From contig DAOTWY010000042.1 in the NCBI GenBank assembly GCA_034435635.1, forward strand, positions 1-64,000: 64,000 nt of DNA. The letters run 5' to 3'. The notes beneath the pieces are model-generated. The model was not told where the DNA came from. It did no database searches and saw nothing but the letters and a program-made list of their open reading frames with translations. The stretch comes from DAOTWY01 sp003696565. GTDB taxonomy: Bacteria > Chloroflexota > Anaerolineae > Aggregatilineales > Phototrophicaceae. Shown one piece after another: positions 9,245 to 17,437 of this stretch; position 1 is the first letter of the stretch; every line of letters starts with the position of its first letter. The position numbers and the translations under genes were made by a program.

Positions 9245-9803
9245 AATCGGCGTATTCCTCGCTGTGATCTACGTCATCCGCTAAATTTTGGCTAGAACTG
9301 CCATCATCAAAACGACTGGGGCATTTTAAATTCAGCTCGGATGCATAAAACACACCATCTTCGCCCAAATACCCAGTTACAATTGCCTGTGCTTCGTGTC
9401 TTAGCAAATCTGGCTTTACCTGATTTTCAATATGAACTGGAATCTGTGCCATTGTTGGATCATTGACAGATTGATGTAATGCTTCTGCCAGGTTGTCATA
9501 TTCATCTGGTATGTGGGAAATAGTAAAATCTAAAATCAGATTTTCGCTATCATATTCAATCGTATGACCTAACACCGCGCCGCTAATTCTTACACGTTGC
9601 CCAACATACTCAGGGTTTGCCAATAAATCCTCAACCGTGATGAAATAACTTGCCCCGCTGATCGTGCTAGAGATAATCAAGTACAGTACTGATGCTAAAA
9701 TCAAACCACCGCCAACCAAAAATTTCCAATTGGTGCTTTTTTTCTTGATTATTTTCTCATACTCAAGACCAGCCGCCTGTTTTTCCCAGGTTGCTTGTGC
9801 CAT
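9234..9803 (-). CDS. ccmE: Heme chaperone CcmE, variant with C-x3-F heme motif
   Basis: 189 residues from the ATG at 9803, chosen because a GGAG lies 9 nt upstream; a GTG at 9818 would add five residues. One N-terminal membrane anchor (about 28-48) precedes an OB-fold beta-barrel (VGQRVRISGAVLGHTIEYDS and following). Proteobacterial CcmE binds heme through HxxxY; a second known type, in Desulfovibrio and archaea, uses CxxxY. Here the matching position reads LKCPSRFDD, with C161 and F165. It is therefore the cysteine type, but with Phe in place of Tyr. First gene of the ccm operon. Confidence 0.88.
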   Translation of the reverse strand: MAQATWEKQAAGLEYEKIIKKKSTNWKFLVGGGLILASVLYLIISSTISGASYFITVEDLLANPEYVGQRVRISGAVLGHTIEYDSENLILDFTISHIPDEYDNLAEALHQSVNDPTMAQIPVHIENQVKPDLLRHEAQAIVTGYLGEDGVFYASELNLKCPSRFDDGSSSQNLADDVDHSEEYADYAG

Positions 9804-9835
9804 ATAACAATACTCCACACTCTTCTTTTCAATAC

Positions 9836-9865
9836 ATTATAAATCGATTTGTGATATAAATCACG
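9836..9865 (-). promoter_or_regulatory. ccm operon promoter with Crp/Fnr-type palindrome
   Basis: A -10 box TATAAT reads on the minus strand at 9841-9836, 33 nt before the ccmE ATG. Just upstream at 9850-9865 lies TGTGATATAAATCACG, which on the minus strand reads CGTGATTTATATCACA. It matches the Crp consensus TGTGA-N6-TCACA at all but the last base and has the symmetry of Fnr/Hcp-type sites. It covers the -35 region of this promoter. Identification of the regulator is inference. Confidence 0.55.
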
Positions 9866-9879
9866 AATAAGGTGGAAAA

Positions 9880-10320
9880 TTAGATTCCACCTTTGCGCCC
9901 CACAAGCATCACCACACTCACAACACCCCCGCCAAGCAGTAACAAGACTAACCCAAGCCCTCTAGCTTCGTCGTCATCTTCTTGGGCTGCCGGTTGTGTT
10001 GTATCAGATACCTGTGTTTGACCAGAAATAATGGCAGCTGCGACTTCATTTTCTACTGTAGCCTGCACGGCTTCTAACGGGGCAGGGGTGGCTGTGGGGG
10101 GGCGTGGCGTAGCTGTTGGTTGAATAGGCGTTAAATCGTTTAGTTGGTCAATTAACGCCTCTATTTCTGCTTCAGTTAGTTCGCTACGGCTAATTAATGC
10201 TTGTAATTCTTCAAATGTGATGGGTGGCTCTGTCGGCTCTGGTGTCTCATCTTGTGCCATAACCGGCACTGCTAAAAATAAACTGCAAATCAGCATGAAT
10301 AAAGCGATTCTGTTCCGCAT
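9880..10320 (-). CDS. Small secreted protein with C-terminal membrane anchor
   Basis: 146 residues. A signal peptide (IALFMLICSLFLAVPVMAQD) is followed by a short acidic helix (SRSELTEAEIEALIDQLNDL), a Pro/Thr/Ala-rich spacer and a C-terminal transmembrane helix (GLVLLLLGGGVVSVVMLV) with a basic end. It looks like a tethered surface protein with a flexible stalk. It lies between the cytochrome c gene at 10380 and the ccm operon in the same orientation, with GAGGAG before the ATG. No family recognised. Confidence 0.65.
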   Translation of the reverse strand: MRNRIALFMLICSLFLAVPVMAQDETPEPTEPPITFEELQALISRSELTEAEIEALIDQLNDLTPIQPTATPRPPTATPAPLEAVQATVENEVAAAIISGQTQVSDTTQPAAQEDDDEARGLGLVLLLLGGGVVSVVMLVGRKGGI

Positions 10321-10344
10321 GGTGTCTCCTCATTGTTGGTTGAT

Positions 10345-10370
10345 AAAACACGCGCTTATTGTACCGTGTT
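10345..10370 (-). terminator. Possible terminator after the monoheme cytochrome c
   Basis: On the minus strand AACACG and CGTGTT pair around a 12-nt loop and are followed by TTAT, about 10 nt after the stop of the gene at 10380-11039. The stem is short, so this is a weak call. Confidence 0.4.
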
Positions 10371-10379
10371 AGTGTCTTT

Positions 10380-11039
10380 TCAGTCTAGCAACTGATCTTG
10401 ACTAGATAAATATGCAATTAAGTCGGCTAAATTCTGATAGCTTAAGCGATCACCAAAATTATTTGGCATAATATTTTCTGGATAACCATCTACTGTATAT
10501 GCCCAAGGGTCAATAATGCTTTCCACAATATAACGCTCAAATGTATAGCCTTCAAAGCGTGATTCTAAGCTGTGGATTTCATCCCAGCGTGTCCATGTTC
10601 CAGCGACCTGTGGACCTGTGGATGTTTCATCGTCACGATGGCATCCTAAACAACCCAACGTATTTCCATCTGCTGCCTCGGCTTCGTCGTTATATAACAA
10701 TTGCCCATTAATCGGATCACCTGGAACAGTTTCCAAAATATTCATAATTCGGTCAATGTCTGTCCCAACGAATAAATCGCCAGCGTCCGCTGGAATGTAA
10801 CCGCACTCTAACGCCATCTCTTGGTATTGCAACCCTGTTTCATAAAGTCGTTCTAACGCTGTCGTTGGGTCTTCACTTAAATCTGCCGCAAATGTATCTA
10901 ATTCAGCTTGTAAATCTAACTGATTAAACACTAACTCTGTCGGATCACAGGTTAACGCTTCTTCCAGATCAACTTGTGCGATCAGATACCCCGCACCCAA
11001 TACACTCAAAAGCATGCCTAATAAAAGCCATTTACGCAT
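10380..11039 (-). CDS. Monoheme cytochrome c, membrane-anchored
   Basis: 219 residues. The N-terminal hydrophobic segment (WLLLGMLLSVLGAGYLI) can be a signal or anchor. A helical region of about 75 residues precedes a class I cytochrome c domain with CLGCH at 130-134. The distal Met ligand is probably in ENIMPNNFGDRLS near 185. The C-terminal half closely resembles the second heme domain of the diheme protein at 11140-12453 (ESIIDPWAYTVDGYPENIMP against ESIVQPGNYIVPGWPAGQMP), which suggests a common origin. It is encoded downstream of the bc-complex genes and is a plausible electron acceptor. Confidence 0.88.
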   Translation of the reverse strand: MRKWLLLGMLLSVLGAGYLIAQVDLEEALTCDPTELVFNQLDLQAELDTFAADLSEDPTTALERLYETGLQYQEMALECGYIPADAGDLFVGTDIDRIMNILETVPGDPINGQLLYNDEAEAADGNTLGCLGCHRDDETSTGPQVAGTWTRWDEIHSLESRFEGYTFERYIVESIIDPWAYTVDGYPENIMPNNFGDRLSYQNLADLIAYLSSQDQLLD

Positions 11040-11084
11040 GAAGCACTCTCTTTCATCATGCCAACATTTTGTGATGATTTTAAC

Positions 11085-11109
11085 AAAAAGCCCCTGTTAA
11101 ACCAGGGGC
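11085..11109 (-). terminator. Rho-independent terminator after the diheme cytochrome gene
   Basis: On the minus strand, GCCCCTG-6 nt-CAGGGGC is followed by TTTTTG. It lies about 30 nt past the stop of the gene at 11140-12453 and before the next cytochrome gene, so the two cytochrome genes may be expressed at different levels. Confidence 0.85.
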
Positions 11110-11139
11110 ATGTGTGTACTGAATGACTATGGCTTAGAA

Positions 11140-12453
11140 TTATTCGCCACTGCTTTCTTCACTGTTTTCAGTGTTATCGGCAGGGGCTGCTTCACCAGTG
11201 CCCTCTAACCAGGAGCCAACCTCTGAGTCACTGTAAGAACGCAGATACACGATAATATCCGCAATATCTTGCAGGCTTATTTGCTCACCAAAATTGGCAG
11301 GCATTTGCCCAGCGGGCCAACCAGGTACAATGTAATTCCCTGGCTGTACGATACTTTCCACCAGGTAGCGTTCCGGTGTATACCCTGCTAATGCTGGGTC
11401 ATTAAGGCGTTCATTCAAAATAGCATCCCAGGTTTCTTCTGTATTAGGAGCTGCCACACCACCCATATGACACCCAGAGCAACCCAAACGCCGCCCTAGC
11501 TGTGATGTTGCAGCGTTGGTATAAATTTGACCACCCCGTACTGGGTCACCGACAATATTTTGCTCTTCTAGGCGTTGCAGAATTGCATCAACATCTACAC
11601 CAACTGGCGGTACTTGTTCACCACCACCACCGCCCAAGCCAGGGACAATCCCATATTGTTGCACACGCAGCGCATCTTCAAGCGTCCAGTCATTGCCTTT
11701 GTCCCAGTTCAAGATATAGTTTGCAATATCCTGAATCTGATCCCGCCGCAGTGGACCTCCAGCGGTTTGTTCCCATGCCACCATCGGCTGGGGCCAATAG
11801 CCAATACTTGTTGGGCGACCATGAATCAGCGTTGTCAATATGAATGATTCCAACGTGTTTGACCAACCCAGTTGTGCCAGGCGGCTTGGTTGGATGACTG
11901 TCACACTTTCCCCGTCAGCTGTTAACTGCGTTGTGATGGGGTAGCCATTATCAATTGCTGGCTGTAAAGCCACAATCAAATCTTGCTTTTGCGTTTCTAA
12001 ATCTGCCAATTGTGTCGCGATTGAATCGCGCTCTTCTGAAATTTCAGTTTGACGTTCTAGGATTTCCGCACGGCGTTCATCACTAACACCAGCACGGATT
12101 TCATCCATCATCGCACCTAGTTCTGCTTCTAACTCAGCATCACGCTCTTGCAGGCGATCAATTTCATTGTTGATCTCGGCAAAATAATCATACCCAAAAA
12201 GATGTGGGCTGTTGAGCGCAGGCGCACGCCCGTTGATCCCTAGCCCTTCCGCGCCATGACACGTTGAACAGTTTGCTGCAAATAGTTCTGCGCCGCGCTC
12301 AATTGAACGTGCTTCAAACTGGCGTTCAAATGAACTCATGCGCGCACCTTCGTTGATTGCTACCCAGCCGACCAGAATCATCACGCCGACAAAAGCAACA
12401 ATACCCACGAGGATGCGGTTTTCAATTTTATCTATGAGCATCCGTTGTAGCAT
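11140..12453 (-). CDS. Diheme cytochrome c of the bc complex, with coiled-coil insertion
   Basis: 437 residues. An N-terminal membrane helix (about 14-33) anchors two cytochrome c domains on the outer face. The first heme site is CSTCH at 62-66 and the second CSGCH at 325-329, with M384 (GQMPANFGE) the likely ligand of heme two. Between residues 92 and 165 there is a charged heptad-like segment rich in Glu, Arg and Leu (EIDRLQERDAELEAELGAMM), a predicted coiled coil inserted after the first CxxCH and before its likely Met ligand near 223. A Gly-rich hinge (GLGGGGGEQVPP) separates the domains, and an acidic tail ends the protein. It follows cytochrome b and probably carries electrons from the Rieske centre. 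Confidence 0.88.
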   Translation of the reverse strand: MLQRMLIDKIENRILVGIVAFVGVMILVGWVAINEGARMSSFERQFEARSIERGAELFAANCSTCHGAEGLGINGRAPALNSPHLFGYDYFAEINNEIDRLQERDAELEAELGAMMDEIRAGVSDERRAEILERQTEISEERDSIATQLADLETQKQDLIVALQPAIDNGYPITTQLTADGESVTVIQPSRLAQLGWSNTLESFILTTLIHGRPTSIGYWPQPMVAWEQTAGGPLRRDQIQDIANYILNWDKGNDWTLEDALRVQQYGIVPGLGGGGGEQVPPVGVDVDAILQRLEEQNIVGDPVRGGQIYTNAATSQLGRRLGCSGCHMGGVAAPNTEETWDAILNERLNDPALAGYTPERYLVESIVQPGNYIVPGWPAGQMPANFGEQISLQDIADIIVYLRSYSDSEVGSWLEGTGEAAPADNTENSEESSGE

Positions 12454-12477
12454 ATTTTTTCCCTTATTTTGCTTAGT

Positions 12478-12509
12478 AAAGCCTACCTGTTATATCGTAG
12501 GTAGGCTTT
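12478..12509 (-). terminator. Hairpin between cytochrome b and diheme cytochrome genes
   Basis: An 11-bp stem, AAAGCCTACCT with AGGTAGGCTTT, encloses a 10-nt loop. On the minus strand it ends in TTT only, so it may reduce read-through or stabilise mRNA rather than stop transcription fully. Confidence 0.5.
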
Positions 12510-12517
12510 CTTGTCAC

Positions 12518-14560
12518 TTAGTTCATAAAGTATGCCGCATTGCGGTGGATGAATAAATGATCTTCTGAGATCGTATACTGTGGAATGGTTACTGGCACGC
12601 CGTCCTGCGCCAACAATAACAAACCGTCTGCTGACAGAACAGCTGTGCCGTCCTCACTTACAATTGTGCCATCACTGGCTTCAACCAACACATAATCTGC
12701 ACTAGAGAAGACTTCATTCCCGTTTGCATCCACAACAACGGTTGTACCCTCTACCTCAGTAATCGTGTAATCTGCCGTTGTTGCCAAGCTGATATCCTCA
12801 ATGTTGGGGATCGCTTCGTTGCTTAAGGCATCCACATAGTTCAAAATCGGAACAACCTCACCGTTTACCAATACCGGCTCGCCCTCTTCCATCTCGACGG
12901 TTTCCCAAATAATCAACACATCCACACGGCGCAGGTTTTCCTGATGATCAGAGACGATAATCATACCCCAGCCATTGTATAGCTCTTTGTTTTCAGATTC
13001 AATTTCATGAGCGAACTCTTTTAATACATCTTCCAACCGTGTACCAGCTGGAACTGGGCGGAAGCGCAAATCACTCACGTCGCTGATGGTGGGGTGGTGG
13101 GTGCTACGTAACTCTTCTACGATGATCTCGCCCTCACGCGCTTGGCTTAGGTAAGCATTTAATGCTGCAATTGCTGCTTCGCCTTCACCTTCTTCTGCTT
13201 CAAACTGACGTGTTGTATAAATCCCTGGGGCTAGTTCATCATATGGCACGGGTAACAGAATACCCATCTTATTGTGAGCCGGTTCGTGTGTTAGGTGATG
13301 TAAAATTTCAGCATCGGCGGAGGTATTCACCCCATATTCTGCCAAGCCCATATAACTTAACACCGTCATCCCAGACATCACAACCAGCATGGCACTAATG
13401 GCAAACCGGCGATCTGCATACCGACGACTTGGCGTTAAATCAATATATGGCAAAATCATCAACACAACCAACACAACCGTCGGGAAGATAATACCCCACA
13501 GCACCTTATCACCCATTTTTAGGGCACCCTGAATCCATAAGAAATACCACGGCGCAGTTGTTCCTAATGGCGTAACTTGGGGGTCTGCATGATTTTCTAA
13601 TGGGGCATGGAAGAACCAAACCGAAAGCAAAACCAAAATAAAGGTTGTAACACCAATCCACATGATCTCGCTGGTTAGCGCATCTGGAATGAAATACACG
13701 CGCTTATCCAGCGGCACACGCTTCGCTGTATCTTCACCGATATTTTCTTTTTGTGGGGGCAAACTGTGACCATGGACGATCACTTTATAATAATGCACCC
13801 CTGTAAAGATAAATAGAATTGCTGGGACTGCCAACACATGCAGCAAATAAAAACGCAGCAAACCGTTTGCACCAATATCTGGACCACCGCGTAACAGCAA
13901 GTTCAGGTTTTCACCCACAACTTCTGGCGGGGCAGCTTCCACCATCGATGCACCAATTGTCACCGCCCATAACGCCAATTGATCCCAGGGTAATAGATAC
14001 CCACTAAAGCTCAAGAAGGCAGTTGCAACCAACAAAATCACACCAGTAAACCAGGTGAATTGTCTGGGCTTTTTGTAACTACCCGTAAAATACGTTCGTA
14101 GCATGTGCAAAACAACAATTAACACCATTGCTTCCGCGCCCAGGCGGTGCAAATCACGCACTAACTGCCCAAGTGGCACACGACTTAAAATATTGATCAT
14201 ATTGCCATAGGCAATTTCTGGCGATGGTGTATACCAGATCATCAAAAAAATACCGGTGAGCGTTTCAAAAAATACGAAATAAGTGGAAAGCCAACCCAAA
14301 CGGAAGGTCGGATACAGCCCCGTCATATCCCGATGGAAATAACTCGGGCGCATATGTAACCAAAAACCATCAGCATGGGGTTGCAAGCGCGGGTTAGGGC
14401 GGCGGCTTGGGGCTTCGCCTCGCAATGCCTCACGAATATCTTGGATATTCATCCCCGCCGTAATGCGCTCAACAACGTCATCAATTCCTTCAAAAACAGC
14501 TTTTTTTAGCCCTTTTTCCTTGATGTCATCAAGGAAGGAAGGGAATGGAAGTATGGACAT
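12518..14560 (-). CDS. Cytochrome b of a bc/b6f-type quinol oxidase, long C-terminal extension
   Basis: 680 residues. After a basic cytoplasmic N-terminus, helices carry the heme ligand pairs H138/H152 and H241/H256. The 14 residues between the second pair are typical of b6-type rather than mitochondrial-type proteins. The C-terminal subunit IV-like part is fused in one chain (about 290-410). The Qo motif, PEWY in ubiquinone enzymes, reads APWY at 335-338. Beyond residue 415 there are about 265 residues of hydrophilic sequence with acidic and short beta-strand-like repeats, a tail not present in standard cytochrome b. An AGGAG precedes the ATG by 8 nt. Together with the Rieske gene 29 nt upstream and the downstream cytochromes it forms a quinol:cytochrome c oxidoreductase. 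Confidence 0.92.
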   Translation of the reverse strand: MSILPFPSFLDDIKEKGLKKAVFEGIDDVVERITAGMNIQDIREALRGEAPSRRPNPRLQPHADGFWLHMRPSYFHRDMTGLYPTFRLGWLSTYFVFFETLTGIFLMIWYTPSPEIAYGNMINILSRVPLGQLVRDLHRLGAEAMVLIVVLHMLRTYFTGSYKKPRQFTWFTGVILLVATAFLSFSGYLLPWDQLALWAVTIGASMVEAAPPEVVGENLNLLLRGGPDIGANGLLRFYLLHVLAVPAILFIFTGVHYYKVIVHGHSLPPQKENIGEDTAKRVPLDKRVYFIPDALTSEIMWIGVTTFILVLLSVWFFHAPLENHADPQVTPLGTTAPWYFLWIQGALKMGDKVLWGIIFPTVVLVVLMILPYIDLTPSRRYADRRFAISAMLVVMSGMTVLSYMGLAEYGVNTSADAEILHHLTHEPAHNKMGILLPVPYDELAPGIYTTRQFEAEEGEGEAAIAALNAYLSQAREGEIIVEELRSTHHPTISDVSDLRFRPVPAGTRLEDVLKEFAHEIESENKELYNGWGMIIVSDHQENLRRVDVLIIWETVEMEEGEPVLVNGEVVPILNYVDALSNEAIPNIEDISLATTADYTITEVEGTTVVVDANGNEVFSSADYVLVEASDGTIVSEDGTAVLSADGLLLLAQDGVPVTIPQYTISEDHLFIHRNAAYFMN

Positions 14561-14589
14561 AAACGCGCTCCTAACAATACATACTCAAA

Positions 14590-15180
14590 CTATGCGCCAT
14601 GTGGCGGACCTGTAATTTTTGCACCCGTATCAACACGCACTTCGGCAATTTCACGACCATTCAACGGAATTGGGTCTCCATTACCATTGGTGGTTTCTAC
14701 GTCACCATTGGTGAAGATAATTGTCGCACTGAAACGATCCAACCCGCGCGGTGCAGGACCTTCAATATAGTGCCCATCATCTTCAAACTTAGACCCATGA
14801 CAGGGACATTCAAACCGATCGTTGACTCCCACCCATTTCGGTAAGCACCCCAAATGAGTACACACCGCATACAACGCCAAAAAGCCTTCCGATGTATTGG
14901 AAAGCCAGAAGCGTCCCGCTGGTACCGAAACCGGTGCCGTATCAACTTCGGGAATTTCGGCAGCTGAAACAGGGAAGATACCACCGAATTCACCTTCCTT
15001 AAAGCGAGGCAGTGCATACCAGATGAACCCGGCGGTTGCCTCACCTAAGAGCATCACAATTGATGCACCCCAGATATAATACAAAAATTCGCGGCGACTT
15101 GGACCGGCGATCTCTACCGCGACTTGCTCGGCAGCCGTTTTTTCTACAACTGCGCTCTTGCCTTTAGCGGCTGTTGCCAT
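14590..15180 (-). CDS. Rieske iron-sulfur protein
   Basis: 196 residues. A basic N-terminus with SRREF, a twin-Arg-like signal, leads into one membrane helix (about 33-57). The [2Fe-2S] box residues are CTHLGC (C107, H109, C112) and CPCHGS (C125, C127, H128), with C112/C127 as the structural disulfide pair. The linker after the helix is short. This subunit takes electrons from quinol at the Qo site of the cytochrome b encoded next and passes them to the cytochromes c. A GGAGG lies before the ATG, and a recognisable promoter lies further upstream. Confidence 0.95.
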   Translation of the reverse strand: MATAAKGKSAVVEKTAAEQVAVEIAGPSRREFLYYIWGASIVMLLGEATAGFIWYALPRFKEGEFGGIFPVSAAEIPEVDTAPVSVPAGRFWLSNTSEGFLALYAVCTHLGCLPKWVGVNDRFECPCHGSKFEDDGHYIEGPAPRGLDRFSATIIFTNGDVETTNGNGDPIPLNGREIAEVRVDTGAKITGPPHGA

Positions 15181-15230
15181 ACTGACCTCCAGAAGGCTTT
15201 TTCTGACTCCTAAGTAATTCTAACGACTCC

Positions 15231-15258
15231 ATCATAACAAATAATAAGGCTATTACAA
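15231..15258 (-). promoter_or_regulatory. Promoter of the Rieske-cytochrome b genes
   Basis: On the minus strand TTGTAA (15258-15253) and TATGAT (15236-15231) are separated by 16 nt, about 50 nt before the Rieske ATG. The match to sigma70-type boxes is moderate. Confidence 0.5.
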
Positions 15259-15309
15259 AGACCTTGTTAGAGATTTGTTTTGAAGCATGTAAAATATATC
15301 ACAAAGCCC

Positions 15310-15320
15310 TGACAGTGTCA
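15310..15320. promoter_or_regulatory. Palindrome TGACAGTGTCA between divergent genes
   Basis: A perfect 11-bp palindrome lies between the Rieske promoter and corA. It could bind a dimeric regulator, but nothing links it to one. Confidence 0.25.
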
Positions 15321-15386
15321 AAATCAATTTAACTCTGGTACAACTTAATTTTTGCACATTCTTGGATAATCAACAATAATAGACTT

Positions 15387-16304
15387 ATGTCAACTCGAAA
15401 ACTAACTTATGGACGAACAACCTGGATTGATATAATCGACCCAACAGCAGATGATATCGCTGTTTTGGAGCGTGCTTTCCCTTATATTCACCCACTTAAC
15501 TTTGAAGATTTACTTAGTCCTTTAGAACGCCCTAAGCTGGACGAAGATGATAATTACATTTTTGTTGTGTTACATTTCCCACAATGGGATGCCAAGCAAC
15601 GCCTGACCCGTCCCAAAGAGGTTGATCTCATTTTAGGACGCGGCAATATCATCAGCTTGCATGACGGCACGCTTAAACCACTTATAGACCTTTTCAAAAT
15701 GTGCCAGGAAAATGCTCTGGTTCGAGAAGAATTACTAGGGGGGGGGGCAAGCCATACATTCTATGTCATCATTGACAAACTAGTTGATTACATTCTTCCG
15801 ATTATGCGCAAAGTTGATATGAATATCCGCAAGCTGGAAGAGACGATCTTCACCGCTGACCCACGTACAGTCATTATGAAAATTACAGAAGCACGTCGCG
15901 ATATCATCGCGCTACGCCGTATTATCCGCCAACAAGTCCCTGTCTTAGAAGCCCTAGAAAAAACCGAACACCCTATCTTGCATGAAGACCTAGAAGAATA
16001 CTTTGGCGATATTGTTGATCATATCTACCGCGCTCGTGATATTATTGATGAAAATGCAGAAATTATCGCCAGTTTAGCAGAAACAGCGGATACACTTGCC
16101 AGTCATCGTATTAATGAAGTGATGCAAATTTTAACGGTCATTTCCGTCATCATGCTCCCGCTTACTTTAATTTCAAGCGTCTATGGCATGAACATTGATT
16201 TGCCCTTCGATACGCATCCTAATGCTTTTATAATTGTCTCCGGTCTCATGCTCATGATGGCTCTTTTGATGTTGTATTATTTCCGTAAGAGGAACTGGCT
16301 GTGA
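15387..16304 (+). CDS. corA: CorA-family magnesium/divalent cation transporter
   Basis: 305 residues. A large N-terminal cytoplasmic domain and a long helix precede two C-terminal transmembrane helices. The signature YGMNIDLPF lies at the end of the first transmembrane helix, where GMN forms the selectivity filter. CorA proteins work as pentameric Mg2+ channels. No Shine-Dalgarno is visible before the ATG. An AATAAT box ends 7 nt before it, so the mRNA may be leaderless. The coding region contains ten consecutive G bases at 15738-15747 (codons for three Gly and Ala). The end overlaps the RNase D start (GTGA). Confidence 0.9.
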   Translation: MSTRKLTYGRTTWIDIIDPTADDIAVLERAFPYIHPLNFEDLLSPLERPKLDEDDNYIFVVLHFPQWDAKQRLTRPKEVDLILGRGNIISLHDGTLKPLIDLFKMCQENALVREELLGGGASHTFYVIIDKLVDYILPIMRKVDMNIRKLEETIFTADPRTVIMKITEARRDIIALRRIIRQQVPVLEALEKTEHPILHEDLEEYFGDIVDHIYRARDIIDENAEIIASLAETADTLASHRINEVMQILTVISVIMLPLTLISSVYGMNIDLPFDTHPNAFIIVSGLMLMMALLMLYYFRKRNWL

Positions 16305-17437
16305 CATGGTTGCCACCAGTGATTTATATCGATAACCAAACTGACTTAGAACACTACATCCGATCCTGGAAACAAGAATCCCTGCTCGCTGTAGACACAG
16401 AATCTAACAACTTATACGTTTATCAAGAACAGGTTTGCTTAATTCAAATTTCCACACGCAAACAGGATTTTATCATTGATCCTTTACAGATTGATGATCT
16501 TAGCGCATTAAATGAGATCTTTGCCGCGCCTCGTATTCAAAAAGTCTTTCATGCTGCAGAATATGATTTGATGGCTCTTAAGCGCGATTTTGATTTTACG
16601 TTCTGCAATATTTTTGATACATTGATTGCCGCACGTATTTGTGGCTTTTCTCAGGTTGGGTTAAGTCATCTTCTTTGGAACTATGCCGGCATTTATCATG
16701 ATAAATCACACCAAGTAGATAATTGGGGGTTGCGTCCACTTTCAAAAGAGAGCTTGATTTATGCTCAAATGGATACGCATTATCTTCCTCTTTTGCGGGA
16801 TGAATTTGAAAAATTACTCCGCCATAAAAATTGTTGGGCAGAAGCACAAGAAGCGTTTGAGGAAGTTTGCCATACACCCCCCGCAAAAAAACGCACCTTT
16901 GATCCAGATGAATTTTGGCATCTTGGCTTGCCTAATCATCTTACCCACACACAGCTTAAAATTTTGCGTGAGTTATGCATCCTGAGAGATCAATTGGCGA
17001 TAAAACGCAACTTGCCACCGAATGCCGTTTTATCCAACAAAGCATTAATTCAAATTGCAAGGCGTGCCCCAAGTACCGTTAAAAAACTGCGCCGGTTGCG
17101 TTATCTTTCTTCTAAACAAGCTCGCCGCGATGGGACGAAAATCATTAAAGCAGTTAAAACAGGGCTACAGGCGAATCGCCTACCTGAACCGCCACGTTTT
17201 AATCCACCTGACCCAACAATTGCTGACCGTTATACAGCATTGATAAATTGGCGTAAAGAACGCGCACAAGCGCGTGGGGTAGAATCAGATGTAATCATTT
17301 CTAAACAAACCCTCTGGGCACTTGCACATAAAGCCCCATCACAAATTGATGATTTGCAAGGGGTTCAGGGGTTAGGTCCCTGGCGGCTAGATACCTATGG
17401 ACAAGAAATTCTACAGATATTGCAGGAGTATTCATAA
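16301..17437 (+). CDS. rnd: RNase D-type 3'-5' exoribonuclease with HRDC domain
   Basis: 378 residues from a GTG start with AGAGGA 8 nt upstream. The DEDDy exonuclease domain fills about 1-200: DTESNNLY supplies the first Asp/Glu, FHAAEYDLMAL the second Asp, and YAQMDTHYLPLL the Tyr and last Asp. A helical HRDC-like domain follows (about 210-290), and a second similar repeat ends the protein (VQGLGPWRLDTYGQEIL). RNase D trims tRNA and other stable RNA 3' ends. The start overlaps the stop of corA and the stop overlaps the next ATG. Confidence 0.88.
   Translation: MTWLPPVIYIDNQTDLEHYIRSWKQESLLAVDTESNNLYVYQEQVCLIQISTRKQDFIIDPLQIDDLSALNEIFAAPRIQKVFHAAEYDLMALKRDFDFTFCNIFDTLIAARICGFSQVGLSHLLWNYAGIYHDKSHQVDNWGLRPLSKESLIYAQMDTHYLPLLRDEFEKLLRHKNCWAEAQEAFEEVCHTPPAKKRTFDPDEFWHLGLPNHLTHTQLKILRELCILRDQLAIKRNLPPNAVLSNKALIQIARRAPSTVKKLRRLRYLSSKQARRDGTKIIKAVKTGLQANRLPEPPRFNPPDPTIADRYTALINWRKERAQARGVESDVIISKQTLWALAHKAPSQIDDLQGVQGLGPWRLDTYGQEILQILQEYS

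Noticed and set aside
11502..11843. Open frame of 113 codons on the plus strand
   Set aside because: It lies fully inside the diheme cytochrome gene on the other strand and has no protein-like pattern.
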